Shown: positions 1 through 11,990, counted from the first letter of the stretch. The stretch is 64,000 nt of DNA from Athripsodes cinereus (GCA_947579605.1 OX388314.1:1054001-1118000), one strand, 5' to 3'. Notes: generated by a model from the sequence alone, not told the origin. Numbers and translations are program-made.

Positions 1-186
1 GCCTTAATCATCCCCACAAATTTTTGGAACAATCATGTTGGCTGCGAAGTATACTGGGCGAAAGGTCATAATACCACTAAGAAGAATTATGGAGAGAAAT
101 TTCTCTTTCATCAGAGGAGAAATTCTCGGAGAAATTTCTCGTTCTCGAGAAATTTCTCTGGAGAATTTTCTCTTCTCACATCACTA
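1..186. mobile_element. hAT-like MITE, right end, cut by window start
   Basis: The terminus cacatcacta at 177-186 and the block before it (gccttaatca...ccccacaaatttttgga, ggctgcgaag, ggtcataataccactaag) match the complete element at 18704-19169, where 8-bp target duplications are visible. Positions 90-175 hold several short palindromes of the form gagaaatttctc, which would fold into hairpins next to the terminus. No coding capacity. The left end lies outside the window. Confidence 0.6.
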
Positions 187-379
187 CATGCAACGTACCT
201 ACATATATTCATAAACACCTAGAATTCGACTATCCAATCCAACTTAACAAGTCGAAAAGTTCGAAAATTTTGATTCTATTACACAATCAACGCCATTCTT
301 TTAATTCCACTAATAATAACTACGAATCATACGCGGTTTCCCCTATATGTATATTAAATATTTAGTTAAGAAAAGAAAT

Positions 380-620
380 CCCGTGGAGCACCCGGTAAAG
401 AATTGGTCTCCCACTCTTCTGCATAAGTTTTCGAGTGTCCTGTAAAAGGCAGGTGTTCGAAAAAATTAAGACATTGTACATCTTAAATTCAGCGATGAGG
501 TTTGCCACCCATCCTGAATGTCTTGATTTTATGTTGGCACGAAGAGGACGGTTTGCATGTTTCTTACATGCAGCTGGTCTACTGGCTACCCCACTTGTGG
601 GATATGCCGTGATGGTATAG
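380..620 (+). repeat. LepA dispersed repeat, full-length copy
   Basis: Runs from cccgtggagcacccgg to ccgtgatggtatag and closely matches the copy at 8241-8495. It holds a 61-codon ORF (435-620) that also stays open at 8296-8481, but the differences between the two ORFs are mostly amino-acid changing (about eight against two silent), so the ORF looks like chance. At least 15 fragments of this family lie in the window, in both orientations. Confidence 0.75.
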
Positions 621-883
621 TATAAGAAAAAAAATACTGTAAGTACCTATTTTCAATTCCACAAAAAAATGTTTTGAATAGTTTAACTATTATTGAACGG
701 AACAAAGATAACCTATGTCTTTAAAAGTGCGATTGTTATATATAGTATAATTATTTCACTTTCTGTTGGGGTTTTTATAATAATGTTTAAATCATAAACA
801 AATATACCAAAATTACAAAAATGACGATTTCTCGAATATAAGACATTTCTACTTATTATTTACACCATGTCGGAGTTAAGGCA

Positions 884-1036
884 GTAGAATTCCATGATGA
901 AGTTTAGAACAATTAATGTTTTTTCTACTATATTATTTTTTATTGAGAGAATCGTCATCATGTAAGACGAAAGGCGCCTCTCTCAATAAAAAACAATACA
1001 GTACAAAAAAACATTTGTATATCATTTCAACATTTC
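884..1036. mobile_element. MITE-F copy (long hairpin)
   Basis: The left arm (gtagaattccatgatgaag, then ttttttctact, then ttttattgagaga) and the right arm (gcgcctctctcaataaaaaa, then acatttgt) are inverted complements around a centre near 965. Related copies are at 8945, 19735, 31203 and 39947. No ORF. It could produce a stem-loop RNA if transcribed. Confidence 0.6.
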
Positions 1037-1189
1037 TACTTGTTGAGTAATGGAACTGTACAGTAAATATGCAGGTATTTTAAAAAGGTAAATCCTCGCT
1101 AATATTAATTCATACTACATTTTTTTACTTTATTTTCACGAGCTTTAAGGGACCATAGACATAATATTATAATTATGATAAGCAAAAAA

Positions 1190-1925
1190 CTAAAGAAAAT
1201 GGTGTTGGGTCCATTCGAATATTGGGTCCAAAATATTTTTGTATCAATTTTAAACAAGCTTTGGTCCAATGCATTATGAAATAGTTTACTATAATATAAA
1301 AAAAGTGGTATGATGTGCAATAATTACGATGTTATGTAGGAGTGAATCGTCATTTTTACTAGTTCGCCGCACATTGAATATTTTGTACAATAAAGTTTAT
1401 TATTATCATTATTGATGATAATATAACATAACATAACATAACATGCATAGACAATTCACACAGATTGAGCTAGTCCAAAAATTAAGATTGAATCTTGTAT
1501 TATGGGTAGGTACTAACGCGACGATACACATATACAATGCACTAAACACACATACATGTAACACCCAGACCCAGGATAATTTGAAAAAGGTTATTCTTCA
1601 ATCTGTCAGGGCAATTCTTCAATGCCCTGACCGAGGATCGAACCCGGGACCTCGTGACTCAAAGGCAAGAGCATTACCTCTACGCCACACCGGCCGGCCC
1701 AAATATATTACGTTTTTTAGTGTTGTTTGATGAATTAATGTGCAATCATTTGATAATTATTTGCTAAATAAAACTTGAATTTTGAACTGGAATTAGGTAT
1801 GGCATTTTCACAGTAAAAACAGAGAAATGTATGTTTATAATGTTGTTATTAATTTTGGAACCGGAATTCTGAGAGAATAAGTACTACGCTTCTGGTCTAG
1901 ATTTATATGTCGATGTGTTTGGCAT
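1190..1925 (+). repeat. Dispersed repeat H, copy 1, interrupted by a SINE
   Basis: Blocks at about 1205-1315 (attgggtccaaaatattttt, gaaatagtt, tatgatgt) and 1836-1925 (attaattttggaacc, gaattctgagag, tactacg) recur in the same order and orientation at about 20805-20910 and 21490-21575. This indicates two copies of one longer element. The SINE-E copy at 1425-1703 sits between the blocks. Superfamily unknown. Confidence 0.45.
1425..1703 (-). mobile_element. SINE-E, tRNA-derived SINE
   Basis: Read on the minus strand, the head has a polymerase III A-box-like tggcgtagagg (1688-1678) and a good B box, ggttcgatcc (1643-1634), so it derives from a tRNA. The 3' end on the minus strand is a run of the pentamer atgtt (plus strand aacat repeats at 1428-1445). 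A second copy in the same orientation lies at 9670-9893. Confidence 0.65.
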
Positions 1926-2285
1926 TGAGTGATTAGAGTAGTAGTACCTATTATTATTTTTATTTAATTTAATAGTAAAATTTAATGAAGACTTAAAATT
2001 TACGAGCGTGATGAATTTTAATAAAGTAGCATACTTTATTATTAAAGGATTAATCCACAAAATGTCTATAACTAAATAATATTTTTGGTTCCGTAAAAAT
2101 AAGAATCAGGAATTTTCGTTCTAAGAATAGGTATGTAGGCATTTCCTTTTTTTGTAAAATGTATAATTAACGTTATTAAAAAAAATAGTTTTCAGTTTTT
2201 CAATTTATGTTCAACTAGAATGTAGATGTCTAAATCTTACTGAGGTAAATGTGGTATTATTTATCGGCAACGTTACAGAGAAGCA
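1926..2285. other. AT-rich non-coding stretch
   Basis: No ORF of note, no match to the other repeats in the window and no tandem structure seen. Confidence 0.5.
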
Positions 2286-2289
2286 TTTC

Positions 2290-2850
2290 GATGGATGTGA
2301 AAAGAAAATCTTCGCCAATGCAGGTTACAACGAAAGCCAAAAATCGCTTAAATGCAAGTGAAGATTTACGCGAAGATCTTAAAAAAAATCAACATTGCTT
2401 CGATGTTATGACAACGAGAAACAGCAAAAATGTAGGCATTAGGCAAATATAGAAATCTACATGAAATTGTGACCAAGCAGAGTATTGAGAAAATGCGAGT
2501 CACCCAAAAAGCCATGGAGGAAGCTATGCTAGGCATCACCCAAAGAGGCAGAGTGCGGAACGAAATAATAAGACGTAAAACTAAAATTACTGATATTGCA
2601 CAACGTGTCACAGCTCTTAAATGGAAATATGCGGGACACGTTGCTATAAACCCAAATGACAAATGGCCAAAGCCTCTTACATCTTGGAGACCACGAGCGG
2701 CAATCGAAAGTATAGTAAAACCACCAATATAGAGCGGAGGGATGACATCAGTGTCATTTGGATACAGACGGCTCAGGATCGAGTGGCACAGAAAGGAATG
2801 GAGGAGGCCATCATCCAGGAGTGGACGGGAGTAGGGTGAGAAAAAAAGAA
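2290..2850 (+). pseudogene. LINE reverse transcriptase C-terminal fragment
   Basis: The frame 2469-2732 encodes KMRVTQKAMEEAMLGI, then RNEIIRRKTKITDIAQRV and LKWKYAGHVA. This series is typical of the region after the reverse transcriptase in RTE-like insect LINEs: the (R)VAQRAMER, IRN(E)EIR, KW(xW)AGHIAR pattern. The Arg-Pro-Arg and final Lys-Pro-Pro of the same domain follow, then a stop. Only the 3' end of the element remains, as expected for a 5'-truncated insertion. Clade assignment within LINEs is tentative. Confidence 0.6.
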
Positions 2851-3603
2851 GAAACTTAATTGTTTTTTTCAGTAATTATAAATTAATTATATCTTGGATT
2901 AAATGTAATTTTTATATAAAAGGACACAATATGTTTTCACAAGGGTACGAGAACATATTAGATATTTTATTTTAAAATTTAGTAAAGAGGTAACCTACTA
3001 TTATTTACAGGCTTTGTTTGATCGCGTTTCAATTAAAACATAAGCGGAAATGAATCTCAATTTAGTGCATCGCTTATATTAATAAAAGCACTTTTACTGA
3101 AACAAACTGAATTTTTGTACCATTAACTTATTGATCAAATAGTCGGCCTGTTAAAGTTACCTTTAGGCCAACCTACTACATATAGCATTTGCAGTACTAA
3201 CTTGTCTGAAGTCTGCCAGGTAGATAGACAATGCTTACTGCTTACTTAATAATAATAATATTATGTTATTTTAATACTCTTCAACATGCAACGTGTCTCA
3301 TGAATATTTGCCAATTTAATTCAATATTAAGTAAGTTTGCTCGTAAGCTTACTTAGTGTAATATCTATTAGGTATATATTATTCATTATTCAGTAATACT
3401 ATCAAGTGGGTAGCCAGGGAATCCACTGCATGTAGAAAAACATCCGAGTCATCTCCTCAAGTATAAGCAGAGACATTGAAATTTATTTACCATTAGCTGA
3501 AGAGCTTTATTAAACTTGTGAGTTTTCTGAGAAAGTTACAGTGATGGTGTGGATGGAAATATATTGTATTTGTTTCGTCTCATTGTTCGTCTAAGTGATT
3601 TTT

Positions 3604-3634
<31 letters not shown>

Positions 3635-3984
3635 CGTCTTTTGTTTTTATTTATTAAAATTAGTATAAATTTACTAGTTTACACCATGTAGGTCAATGTT
3701 TTTATCATGCATTAATGTATCAATAATTATTATCAAAATGTCAAATTCGTCATAATTTGACCGTTTTAATAATCTCTCGAACTTTCATAAAATATTAAAT
3801 CTTTTAGGTAAGTATAAATACTTCTCAAACTTTTTAATATTCATATTTAATCTGTTGAAAATATTTTTCGCATTTTACTGGATTGCGATACGACTTCACC
3901 TGCATGAGTGAAGATGTTTAGAATATTACTCAACAGAAATGTCATCTGCACAACAGAGTGCGAAAACTCCTTTTAATAGAAAAT
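2851..3984. other. Non-coding stretch with a (GA)n run
   Basis: AT-rich, without a supported gene. A perfect (GA)n microsatellite lies at 3607-3634. The remainder shows no repeat family I recognise elsewhere in the window. Confidence 0.5.
3607..3634. repeat. (GA)n microsatellite
   Basis: Fourteen uninterrupted ga units directly before acgtctttt. The flank (ttattgaga...gacgtctttt) resembles the centre of MITE-F, so the run may have grown inside a MITE-F remnant. Confidence 0.9.
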
Positions 3985-4080
3985 AGCAAGGTGTTCCGAT
4001 GCTTACGAATCGACTTAGACTGGTTTAAGTGCACTTCACCCATCGTACGTCCACCAATACCATTCATTCCAATTTCAAAC
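3985..4080 (-). repeat. Family C fragment
   Basis: Matches aggtgttccgatgcttacga, gactggtttaagtg and the distal gtccaccaatac of Family C (compare 45893-46160), diverged. Confidence 0.45.
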
Positions 4081-5034
4081 CATCATGTTCGACATCTGTT
4101 GAGCATACATGGCAAATGACGTTATTATTTAATAATTATATTAAATCATATTCTTAATAATATAATTATTAAATCTACCGAGTACCTACAATTTGAAGGC
4201 TTTTGAATTGTCCTCTTTTAGTAACATGTGGTTTAATTTAACCTTTTCACTGATCTTACACGATTAAAAACTGTACCAATGTAAAAAATAAACTACGTGT
4301 GTTATCTCAAGGCAATGCCATCGATAAAAAGATTAGCGGGTAAAAAGTTAGGTGTATTATATACCTAGTATATACATGCAGTAGAATTTCAAGTTGTCAA
4401 ATTAATCCATTTTTGGAATAATATGTTCAATACATTTTTTTATACGAAAGAAACAAGGCATAGGTTTATACATACGCATATGTATACTCAGGGGGGAGAG
4501 GGGCAAATGGGGGCAGTCTCTCTCCTCAGGACGTCAAAATTTGTAAGAAAGTAGACAAAATTTCATCGGACAGTAAGAAAGTAGACAAAAAACCATGTAA
4601 GATTTCTCTCATTGAATATTGCATGTAATAGCTGTTTCTTTAGCAATAATTGATTGTATTGTTTGTGATTGACAGTGTTACAAATGTCATTGGTATTAGG
4701 TATAGTTTTGTATGAATTATTCATGCAATCTGTAAAACTATAATAAATACTAGCTACGATAGTTTTTGCAACTTTTACCTACTACCTATTTACCAGTGGT
4801 GACCAAACTTTCATACGTCGAGAGTTACTTTTATTGACGGAATTATGCCCGAAAACGATTTTTTTCTACGTACCTATAGATATATTTATAAGGTGAGGCC
4901 TATGACTTCTTAAGCCTAGGGTCAAGGCTGAAAATTTAGAAATTTTAATTACCTATTTATCGTATGCAATGTACGAATGAATTAAATTATTTTCGAGTGA
5001 ATTAATTGGGCATAGGGATTTCCTAACGAAGTAT
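4081..5034. other. AT-rich non-coding stretch
   Basis: No gene seen. It contains a G-rich purine stretch at 4491-4515 and a short direct repeat, agtaagaaagtagacaaaa, around 4538-4590. Confidence 0.5.
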
Positions 5035-5165
5035 AAAAATAACGGTGCACGGAGACGCGGCTGTCCGAGAATCAAATGGCAAGATCACGTATAAACCAGA
5101 TCCTACAGTATTGTCACGTGTTGAGCACATTGAACAGGGGAACATGCATGAGGAATTGAATGTAT
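5035..5165 (+). pseudogene. LINE-R 3' fragment
   Basis: Degenerate frame corresponding to the PRIKWQ(D)H...ILQ...VLST...R.TCMRN part of the LINE-R C-terminus seen better at 19880-20215 and 37328-37690. Confidence 0.45.
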
Positions 5166-7050
5166 GATATAAAAATAAATATTATTATAGTAATAAAAAA
5201 TCTTTATTTACAGAACATAATACCATATTTACACAAACTACACATAATAAGTAAAAACAGTGTTCTGTCAAATAGTGGACTTGTTGCAGAGCAACATCTT
5301 CCAGCCAACTTTATATATTCCAAAAATACTTAAAAATCATTCACTATAGAGTTTTCGGCGATCGACAAGGAATGGCTTGATGATCGACCGATTGATCGCG
5401 ATAGACGCGTTGACTACCACTGTTATATACCAACCTAAATCGAAAGAAAAACGTTAGTCATGTTATCTTGAATAATACAATTACAATATAAAGTCACAAT
5501 AAATAAACTATTTTCTTTGCTACTGTCTGTCTGTTTGTGTCTGTTCAAAAACAGCATCTCCGAAAAGTGGGGTAACATAATACAGGGTGTCCTCTTCGTA
5601 TCATTCAAATAAGACACCGATTGCATACGACATCTCTGAATTGAAGATGTCAATAATAGTATTCGCTATGTTTTTACGAATATCTGCTTTTTACAAGATT
5701 GACTTACAGAAATGATTTGGAAACATATTTTTTTGCCCTGCACTCCACGGAATTATTTCACATTAAAATGTTATTTTCACAAAGTTACTGCTTCTGTCGT
5801 ATATTATTTCAATTTCAACAAGTTTTATTTAATGATTTATTTGTACCTATAATATGTACCATAAATTATAGTTTTTTTTTTTATTATGTATTGCTCTTTT
5901 TTTCATGTTTGTCTTGTTTGAACCTACTTTTTATGTCTATCATGTATATCTTATATATTCTCTACATATTAAAGGCTCATGTCGTATGTTATGATAAAAT
6001 TGATAATTTAAAAAATAGTATCCGCTCAAGTCTATTTGAATTATTGAATACTGTGTTTCACTACAGGAAATACCCTTATTTTCAAATTTAAACCTCTCCC
6101 CGAAAAAAAAATCACCATCTCTTAATTTTTTTTAATGAATTTTGAAGAAGACTAGTATAGATTAGCACCTGATGATGCGAACTCGGAGTCCGCGAAACCG
6201 GTCGTGCGTTAGTCTAACTCAAAAGTAACATAAAACAAAATATTAATATTTATTTTATTTTATTTGATAATTTAAAATGAAGTGTTACAAAGTTAATTCC
6301 GATACAATTAATGAAATAAATGATAAAATTATTTTTTATTTTTTTTTTTTATAATATATTTCGTCTGTTAATTTCGGAGTCACCAATAGTACGAGGCCTT
6401 GGGCAGTTGCCCGGTTCGCCCGCCGCGCCATAAAGACCGCTACTGTCAGTATTATAGCAGTCAATCTATATTCTATGAGAACAATACTTTTTTGCACAAT
6501 GTGCAAATATATTCCTAGTACGTATGTTTAGTGCACAGACATCGCAGTTGTGAACAGTGATTGATCACTTTCAACTGAGCGAAAGTGAATGTTGTTTAAA
6601 ATAAGAATCTGCATCATACACTTATAACGACTGTTAGACTTGGGTCAGATATTTCGGTGTACTATTGGAGTGACCCTTATTCATAAAACAGACAAAAATA
6701 CCATCAAGGAGTAGGTAATAATTAGTAGGCTTTAGGAAATCAAAATTACAGGATTTATTATGATAAAACAATAATAACAGATTGACAAATACATCATAAT
6801 AGACCCGATTACATGATAAACATAATAAAATAACGTACCTAATAGACATCGCTGTCCCAAATACACATAATATACAAACCGTCGCAGAAAAAATATGTAA
6901 ATATACAGAACTAGCAGGAGAAATAAAAAATATTTGGCATTCTAGGTCCGTTTATATAATACCTTTAGTCATGTCAGCTACAGGGTGAACTCAGAAATCT
7001 TTAATAAATAATTTACAAAAATTAGATTTACCGGTTAATTTATAGATAGA
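5166..7050. other. AT-rich intergenic stretch
   Basis: No supported gene. A 130-codon ORF at 5699-6091 is Phe/Tyr/Leu/Ile-rich and low-complexity, as expected by chance from T-rich DNA. A GC-richer block at 6168-6215 (cctgatgatgcgaactcgga, cgcgaaaccggtcg) and another at 6400-6440 look like decayed repeat pieces, but neither has a second copy in the window. Confidence 0.45.
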
Positions 7051-7052
7051 AA

Positions 7053-7135
7053 TACTACTACTACTACTACTATACCATCACGGCATATCCCACAAGTGGG
7101 GTAGCCAGCAGACTAGCTGCATATAATAAATGCAA
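7053..7135 (-). repeat. LepA end with (CTA)n
   Basis: A (CTA)n run followed by ataccatcacggcatatccc acaagtggggtagccagcag, the inverted 3' end of LepA. Confidence 0.7.
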
Positions 7136-7419
7136 GAAATTCAAAAATCTATTATGATAAACACTTGTAATATTGTTAGAAAGTTTCTGAACAGATATTT
7201 CAGGCACAATTCTGGTATATTTAACCCGCGTTTTGAGCCTAATCCTTTGATATCCTGTATATCTGGATAGGTGAATTATTGCTGGCATTAGACTGTTAAG
7301 TTTTTGTGTGACCGTGATTGGTCATATGGAGACTTATCTGGTTGTATAATGCTGAGAAGTGTGAATGGCAATTCTGCCGCCGCGTATGAATAAAAACTTT
7401 ATTGCACAATATAGAATTT

Positions 7420-7640
7420 GTCTGAAAGAAGGGGTTTGAGGAAGCGCGGACTTCGAGAACCACGTGGCTTGACCTTTCTCAAAGATGGCCACGTGTTGGG
7501 TAAGAGAAATCAGGGTGCGTGTATGAGAATAAATTGCATGAATATGTGAGAAGCAATAGAAGTACGTAAATATAGAGTAATATGGGGTTCCGTTCTCTCT
7601 GCCTACTCTACTTGGGATACGGTGTGAAGGTATAGATACC
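7420..7640 (+). pseudogene. LINE-R 3' end fragment
   Basis: Carries ctgaaagaag, gaggaagcgcgg, agaaccacgtggcttga, cgtgttgggtaagagaaatc and ends with ctctgcctactctacttggg atacggtgtgaaggtatag. In the better-preserved copies this block encodes the C-terminus (SERGGVRKRG, RTTWL, VLSKRNRR, CMRN). The frame is broken here. Confidence 0.65.
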
Positions 7641-8240
7641 TAAATAGATTATTGTGTGTTTATAAGATGCAGTTTGTCAACTAGCTACCCCACTTGTTGT
7701 GGATGTTCTTGATGGAATAGATTAGTAAACATTTTTAAAAAGCAGTTGATGGTACTGAGTTGTGTGGTATGTGTGTGTGTGTGTCGCATTTCCATTTTAT
7801 TGATGAAACAACTAATATTATTTATTGCTAATTACTATGTATGAATTTTCTCTCTCAAACTAACGTTATAATAAATAAAAACGCCAGGGTTGCCACCTTT
7901 TTTTTTTTTTTTATTTAGCAGAATACATTTACATTAATTGTTTCTTATAAACTATACATATTTTTTTGCATTCTCTGGAGAACAAAAATACGTTTTTACC
8001 CCTCCAGAAAGTGCACAAACACTTGTGTAGGAGTGGCAAGCAGTGTCTATACATAATACATATCAAAAATACATAAACACCTTATACCATCAAAATAATA
8101 ATCTTCGGGGAAAATCTGATACATGACTACGTAATGTTATCTATGGTATATGGGACTCATATCTTACCTTATTTGTAAATGAACATCAGCTTAGGCAAGC
8201 GATCAGCCATCAATTAACAAAAAATGTATACATCTTTTAT
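7641..8240. other. Non-coding stretch with simple repeats
   Basis: A (TG)n run near 7770-7785 and a T-run at about 7897-7914 followed by A+T-rich sequence that looks like the 3' tail of a LINE in reverse orientation. No gene. Confidence 0.45.
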
Positions 8241-8495
8241 CCCGTGGAGCACCCGGTAAAGAATTGGTCTCCCACTCTTCTGCGTAAGTTTTCGAGTGTC
8301 CTGTAAAAGGCAGGTGTTCGAAAAAAATAAGACATTTTACATCTTAAATTCAGCGTTGAGGTTTGCCACCCATCCTGAATGTCTTGATTTTATACTGGCA
8401 CGAAGAGGACAGTTTGTATGTTTCTTACATACAGCTGATCTGCTGGCTACCCCACTTGTGGGATATGCCGTGATGGTATAGTAGTAGTAGTAGTA
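8241..8495 (+). repeat. LepA full-length copy with (TAG)n tail
   Basis: Nearly identical in layout to 380-620, ending in tagtagtagtagtag (8481-8495). The 61-codon ORF 8296-8481 is part of the repeat, not a gene. Confidence 0.75.
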
Positions 8496-8694
8496 ATCTT
8501 TTATCTTATCGATATTTTTTTTGTAAATGATCCACGTTTATTATTAAAATGGTTCAAGATTTTTGCGCACACTTTAAACAAATTCAGAGTAAAGTATTTA
8601 CAACTTTAACGTAAATAAAGTATTTACAACTCAAGTATAAACTTTTACAGATATTCAGTCCTACCTTTTTACGTAGGTATCTCATATTCATAAA

Positions 8695-8800
8695 AAAATC
8701 TATTTTATTTATTTATTCATTCTTTATTGTACATTGATTAAAAACAATTGCATAAAAGGTATACATTCAAATTAAATACAATCAATATACAGAGTACATT
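8695..8800 (-). mobile_element. Tail-T (LINE 3' end)
   Basis: ttatttatttattcattctt, attgtacattgattaaaaac and acaatcaatatacagag match tails at 20224, 52430 and 54921. The T/A-rich start corresponds to the inverted A-rich 3' end of a minus-strand LINE. Confidence 0.6.
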
Positions 8801-8944
8801 ATCTATCATAAATCTGTCAAAAACCCGTAGCAGTTATGAAAACGTCTGGTGTTGTCGTATTGACTATCGGTGTTTTACTTGTTAATGGAAAGGAACTTTT
8901 TATACCTTTTATAAATGACGGGATTTTGATAGATTTGTGATACC

Positions 8945-9150
8945 GTAATTAAAAAACAAAATGTTTTCTTCTTCTATATTGTTTTATTGTCGAGAGAGAC
9001 GTTCTTCGTCTTGTGAGTATATCCTCAATGTCCTAACACTCCTAACAAGATAAAAGACGTTTCTTTCGACATTAAATCATATAGTAGAAGAAAACATATT
9101 GTTTTTTAATTCATTGTGGAATTCTACTTCCTGAACACCAACACAAAATG
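8945..9150. mobile_element. MITE-F copy, both arms present
   Basis: The left arm (taattaaaaaacaaaatgtt, cttctatattg, gagagacgttcttcgtctt) is mirrored by the right arm (aaaagacgtttcttt, atagtagaagaaaacatatt, gttttttaattcat), followed by ggaattctacttcctgaaca. The centre lies near 9030. Confidence 0.7.
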
Positions 9151-9363
9151 AATAGATTTGTGATAGTATTTTTTTATTGATTGACCCACATCATAGCTGG
9201 TTTGGATTTGTTTAAATTATTTTTCTCCAGTTTAAATAAATCCCGAGAAGTGGCAACCCTAAATTGCGTACCTCAGACGGTCGCACACGTGCGTGCTCCT
9301 AAATACATAAAAATGTAATTAAATCAATGTTGAATTAAGAAATTTATAAAATAATCTATCTAT

Positions 9364-9407
9364 CCTATCACGGCATATACCACAAGCGTGGTATATGCCG
9401 TGATAGG
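9364..9407. repeat. Perfect 20-bp inverted repeat from LepA ends
   Basis: cctatcacggcatataccac (9364-9383), a 4-base loop, then its exact complement (9388-9407). Both arms are LepA termini, so two LepA ends meet head to head. Confidence 0.8.
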
Positions 9408-9414
9408 ACATATA

Positions 9415-9520
9415 ACATGCAAGTCGAGGTGGTTGCGGTAACCCCATTGTATCTATAGTATCTCGAACTCTCAATCAAGAGATCTCGGGTTCGATTCCTC
9501 CCTCTATCGACGTTCTTCAC
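9415..9520 (+). mobile_element. tRNA-like SINE head
   Basis: Has a B-box match ggttcgattcc near 9489-9499 and a weaker A-box-like ggttgcggtaacc upstream. The cloverleaf is not convincing enough for a functional tRNA. Probably a SINE or tRNA pseudogene. Confidence 0.4.
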
Positions 9521-9669
9521 CTTTACGATACAAGCATACCTAGTATGTGGCTGTGCAGTGTAAATGAGATGCTTGCATCCGTGCTTCGGGAGATGTTCCC
9601 TTAATTTTTCCCATTTCCTCCCTCCTATTAGCCAAATTTTTAAATTTTCATTAGCTATTTTTAAGTAAC

Positions 9670-9893
9670 ATAACATGTATAGACAACTCATACAGATCGA
9701 GCTAATCCCAAACTAAGATATGAAGCTTGTATTATAGGTTCGATACACATAAGTATATTACATACAATGCACTAAACACAAGACAATTTGAAAAAAGGCA
9801 ATCTTCAATCTACCCTGGCCGGAAATAGAACCCGGGACCTCGTGATTCAAAGGCAAGAGCATTACCTCCGCGCCACACCGCCCGACAACTTCT
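9670..9893 (-). mobile_element. SINE-E second copy
   Basis: Shares with 1425-1703 the stretch taacataacatg, gatcgagcta, acaatgcactaaacaca, cccgggacctcgtga and aaaggcaagagcattacctc. The B box is damaged (tagaaccc). Confidence 0.6.
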
Positions 9894-10483
9894 TTGGTTG
9901 TTGTTATGTTTTTCTTCTTTTGTATTTTAGTATTTGGTTTTGTATTATTGTTTTAACTTTCTTTTAAGCTATGTAAGTAGGTAGGTATATTTGAATACAA
10001 GTGTGCAATCTGTAAATGGGTTAATATGATTTTAAATTCTAATTATTATATTTGTGTAAAACCTGTAGATGTGCCAATGAAACAAAATAAAAATAGGTAT
10101 TGTGAGGGTGTTGCCAATGCAAAATAAGACATTCAGGATGGGTGGCTGTGGAAGATGTTAAATATTTTCTACGCGATGTTATACATGTTAATACAGAACA
10201 ATACTATTATTATTATATCATTCTATTCAACTGACATTGTATTTTCAATAATATTTATTATATAGACATTGTATTTACTTATTTGTAAGTAGGTACTTAG
10301 TTGCACTTTCTCCGAACAGAAAAATACGGCAGCTGTACCTAACCATTTGGTGACATCAATTATATACATAGGTACCTACTATATAACAAAATAGTCATTT
10401 CTAGAGATTGTATTATAATATGCAACTTATAACTTAAAAAGGTTGAAATATGCAAAAAGATAGAGGAAAATATATCTCTGTCT
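9894..10483. other. AT-rich non-coding stretch
   Basis: No gene. A short LepA-like scrap (aaaataagacattcaggatg, ggtggc) is at 10122-10148. Confidence 0.45.
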
Positions 10484-10735
10484 ATCTATCTATACCCTCA
10501 CGCCGTGTCCCAGGAGGTGTAGGCAGAGATTGGAATGCCATATAGATCTATCTTTACATATGTACTTCTTTCTCTTCCTCTATATTCATTCAGATACTCA
10601 TACATGCACGCCGATTTCTCGTACTCAACACGCGGTCGTCCTTCAGAATTTGATCCACGTGATCAAAACACGTAGTTCTTGGACGTCCGCGGTTCGCATC
10701 CTACTATCTGGACCCAGCCATTGACGATCGAAATA
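10484..10735 (-). pseudogene. LINE-R 3' end fragment
   Basis: Inverted LINE-R C-terminal block: tatctataccctcacgccgt, gtaggcagaga, ggaatgccatatagatctat, cacgcggtcgtcctt, atttgatccacgtg. Broken frame. Confidence 0.65.
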
Positions 10736-10883
10736 ATAAGGTTTGCTGAAATCGATTGCGATCTCAATTCAATCAAGTACCTACTCGTAACAGAAGTGCA
10801 TTGTAGAATACTCGTTTTAAAACGTTCAAAATGTCTGGAAACCGTTACACATACATAGTTAATCCTTCAAAAATAGAGTTCTT

Positions 10884-11061
10884 CGGCAGCCTGGAGGTAG
10901 AGTCTCGGCCTCGTGAACAAGGGGTCCGTGGTTCGATACCAAGTGCCGGCAAGCTCCCCTTTCACGACACAAGCTTTTAGTAACTTACTGTGAAAGGTGT
11001 ATAAGGTTGTATTTGGGTTAGTAACAAAACCCAGATACCTATATCTTATTTTTTTTTTAAA
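10884..11061 (+). mobile_element. SINE-D, tRNA-derived SINE
   Basis: The head cggcagcctggaggtagagt resembles a pol III A box. The B box ggttcgatacc is at 10930-10940. The body (cccctttcacgacacaagct, cttactgtgaaaggtgta) and the A/T-rich tail are shared with 16398-16566 (inverted), 45655-45825 and a scrap near 47760. Confidence 0.7.
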
Positions 11062-11837
11062 AAAGATAGGTAATATTTAAAATTAACACATTCGGCATGA
11101 TTAAAAAAATCATGCAAATAAATATGCATTTATATATAGGTAAATACATAATTCGGGGTCGAATCATGACTGCTTTTCTTTAAATACGTCGCGTTTTAAT
11201 TATGCAATATAAGCAGTAGGTACCTACCTAATAATTATTATAATAAAACAATACAAACATTATAAAACCATACATTGTAAGTTGATCACACGATGTTGCA
11301 TTGTTCAGAAGGAGATATTATTCTGTATTCTGTAGCTGTTTATATAAACTTCCTCCGTACCGGAAGATAGGGAAGCATGATGATAATAAGATTATTCGAT
11401 ACAATGATCAAATACTAGCTTTTATAACCCGGCATCGCTCGAGACAAAAGTAAATAGGTAGGTACTCATGGTTAGTACCCAGGCACCTACCTACTTATCA
11501 GAAAATTCATAATAATATTCAATGTGAATTGAAGATTTTCATTGTGACCTCCTATAGCTGGTTATATACTTGGATTTCTCCACACATGCTGGCGCCAAAG
11601 GAGTAAATGAGTGATTAGTCTGTGTTTTTATGTAATCAAATTTCTACCACTACACTATGCATGCTCACTCTGCAACAGTTAATATTTCATACATAGATCG
11701 CACTGACACTAATCACTCATTATAATATTGTTTATGGATTTCATACATGTATCATGCATCCTATTCTATGGTCTGACATATTCTCCATTATGAAAATAAA
11801 CCAAAATGCCAAAAAATACCTAGGTATGCAATTTTAA
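11062..11837. other. AT-rich non-coding stretch
   Basis: No gene. Several ggtaggtacctac-type motifs, common background in this window. Confidence 0.4.
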
Positions 11838-11990
11838 TTCATATTTTTTTTTTTTTTTTTTATTTATTGGTAACAAATATAATATACAATAGAAAAGAAA
11901 ACAAATACAATTTACGAGTCACGCCAAATCAAAAATGATTTGTCGGCGTGTTCTCTTACAGGTTCATATAATTCAGGATTTTTTATCGTT
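11838..11990 (-). mobile_element. T-run and LINE-like tail
   Basis: A run of T followed by tatttattggtaacaaatat, the pattern of an inverted LINE or SINE A-tail. Not the Tail-T sequence. Parent unknown. Confidence 0.35.

Noticed and set aside
435..620. 61-codon ORF also open at 8296-8481
   Set aside because: It lies in two copies of the LepA repeat. The differences are about eight replacing and two silent, as expected without selection on protein, and other LepA copies are broken.
1630..1700. Functional tRNA gene
   Set aside because: B box present, but the sequence is a SINE head repeated at 9830-9893 with the same tail. No proper cloverleaf.
5699..6091. 130-codon ORF with apparent membrane-like segments
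   Set aside because: Phe/Tyr/Ile/Leu-rich composition follows from T-rich DNA. No motif, splice context or second evidence.
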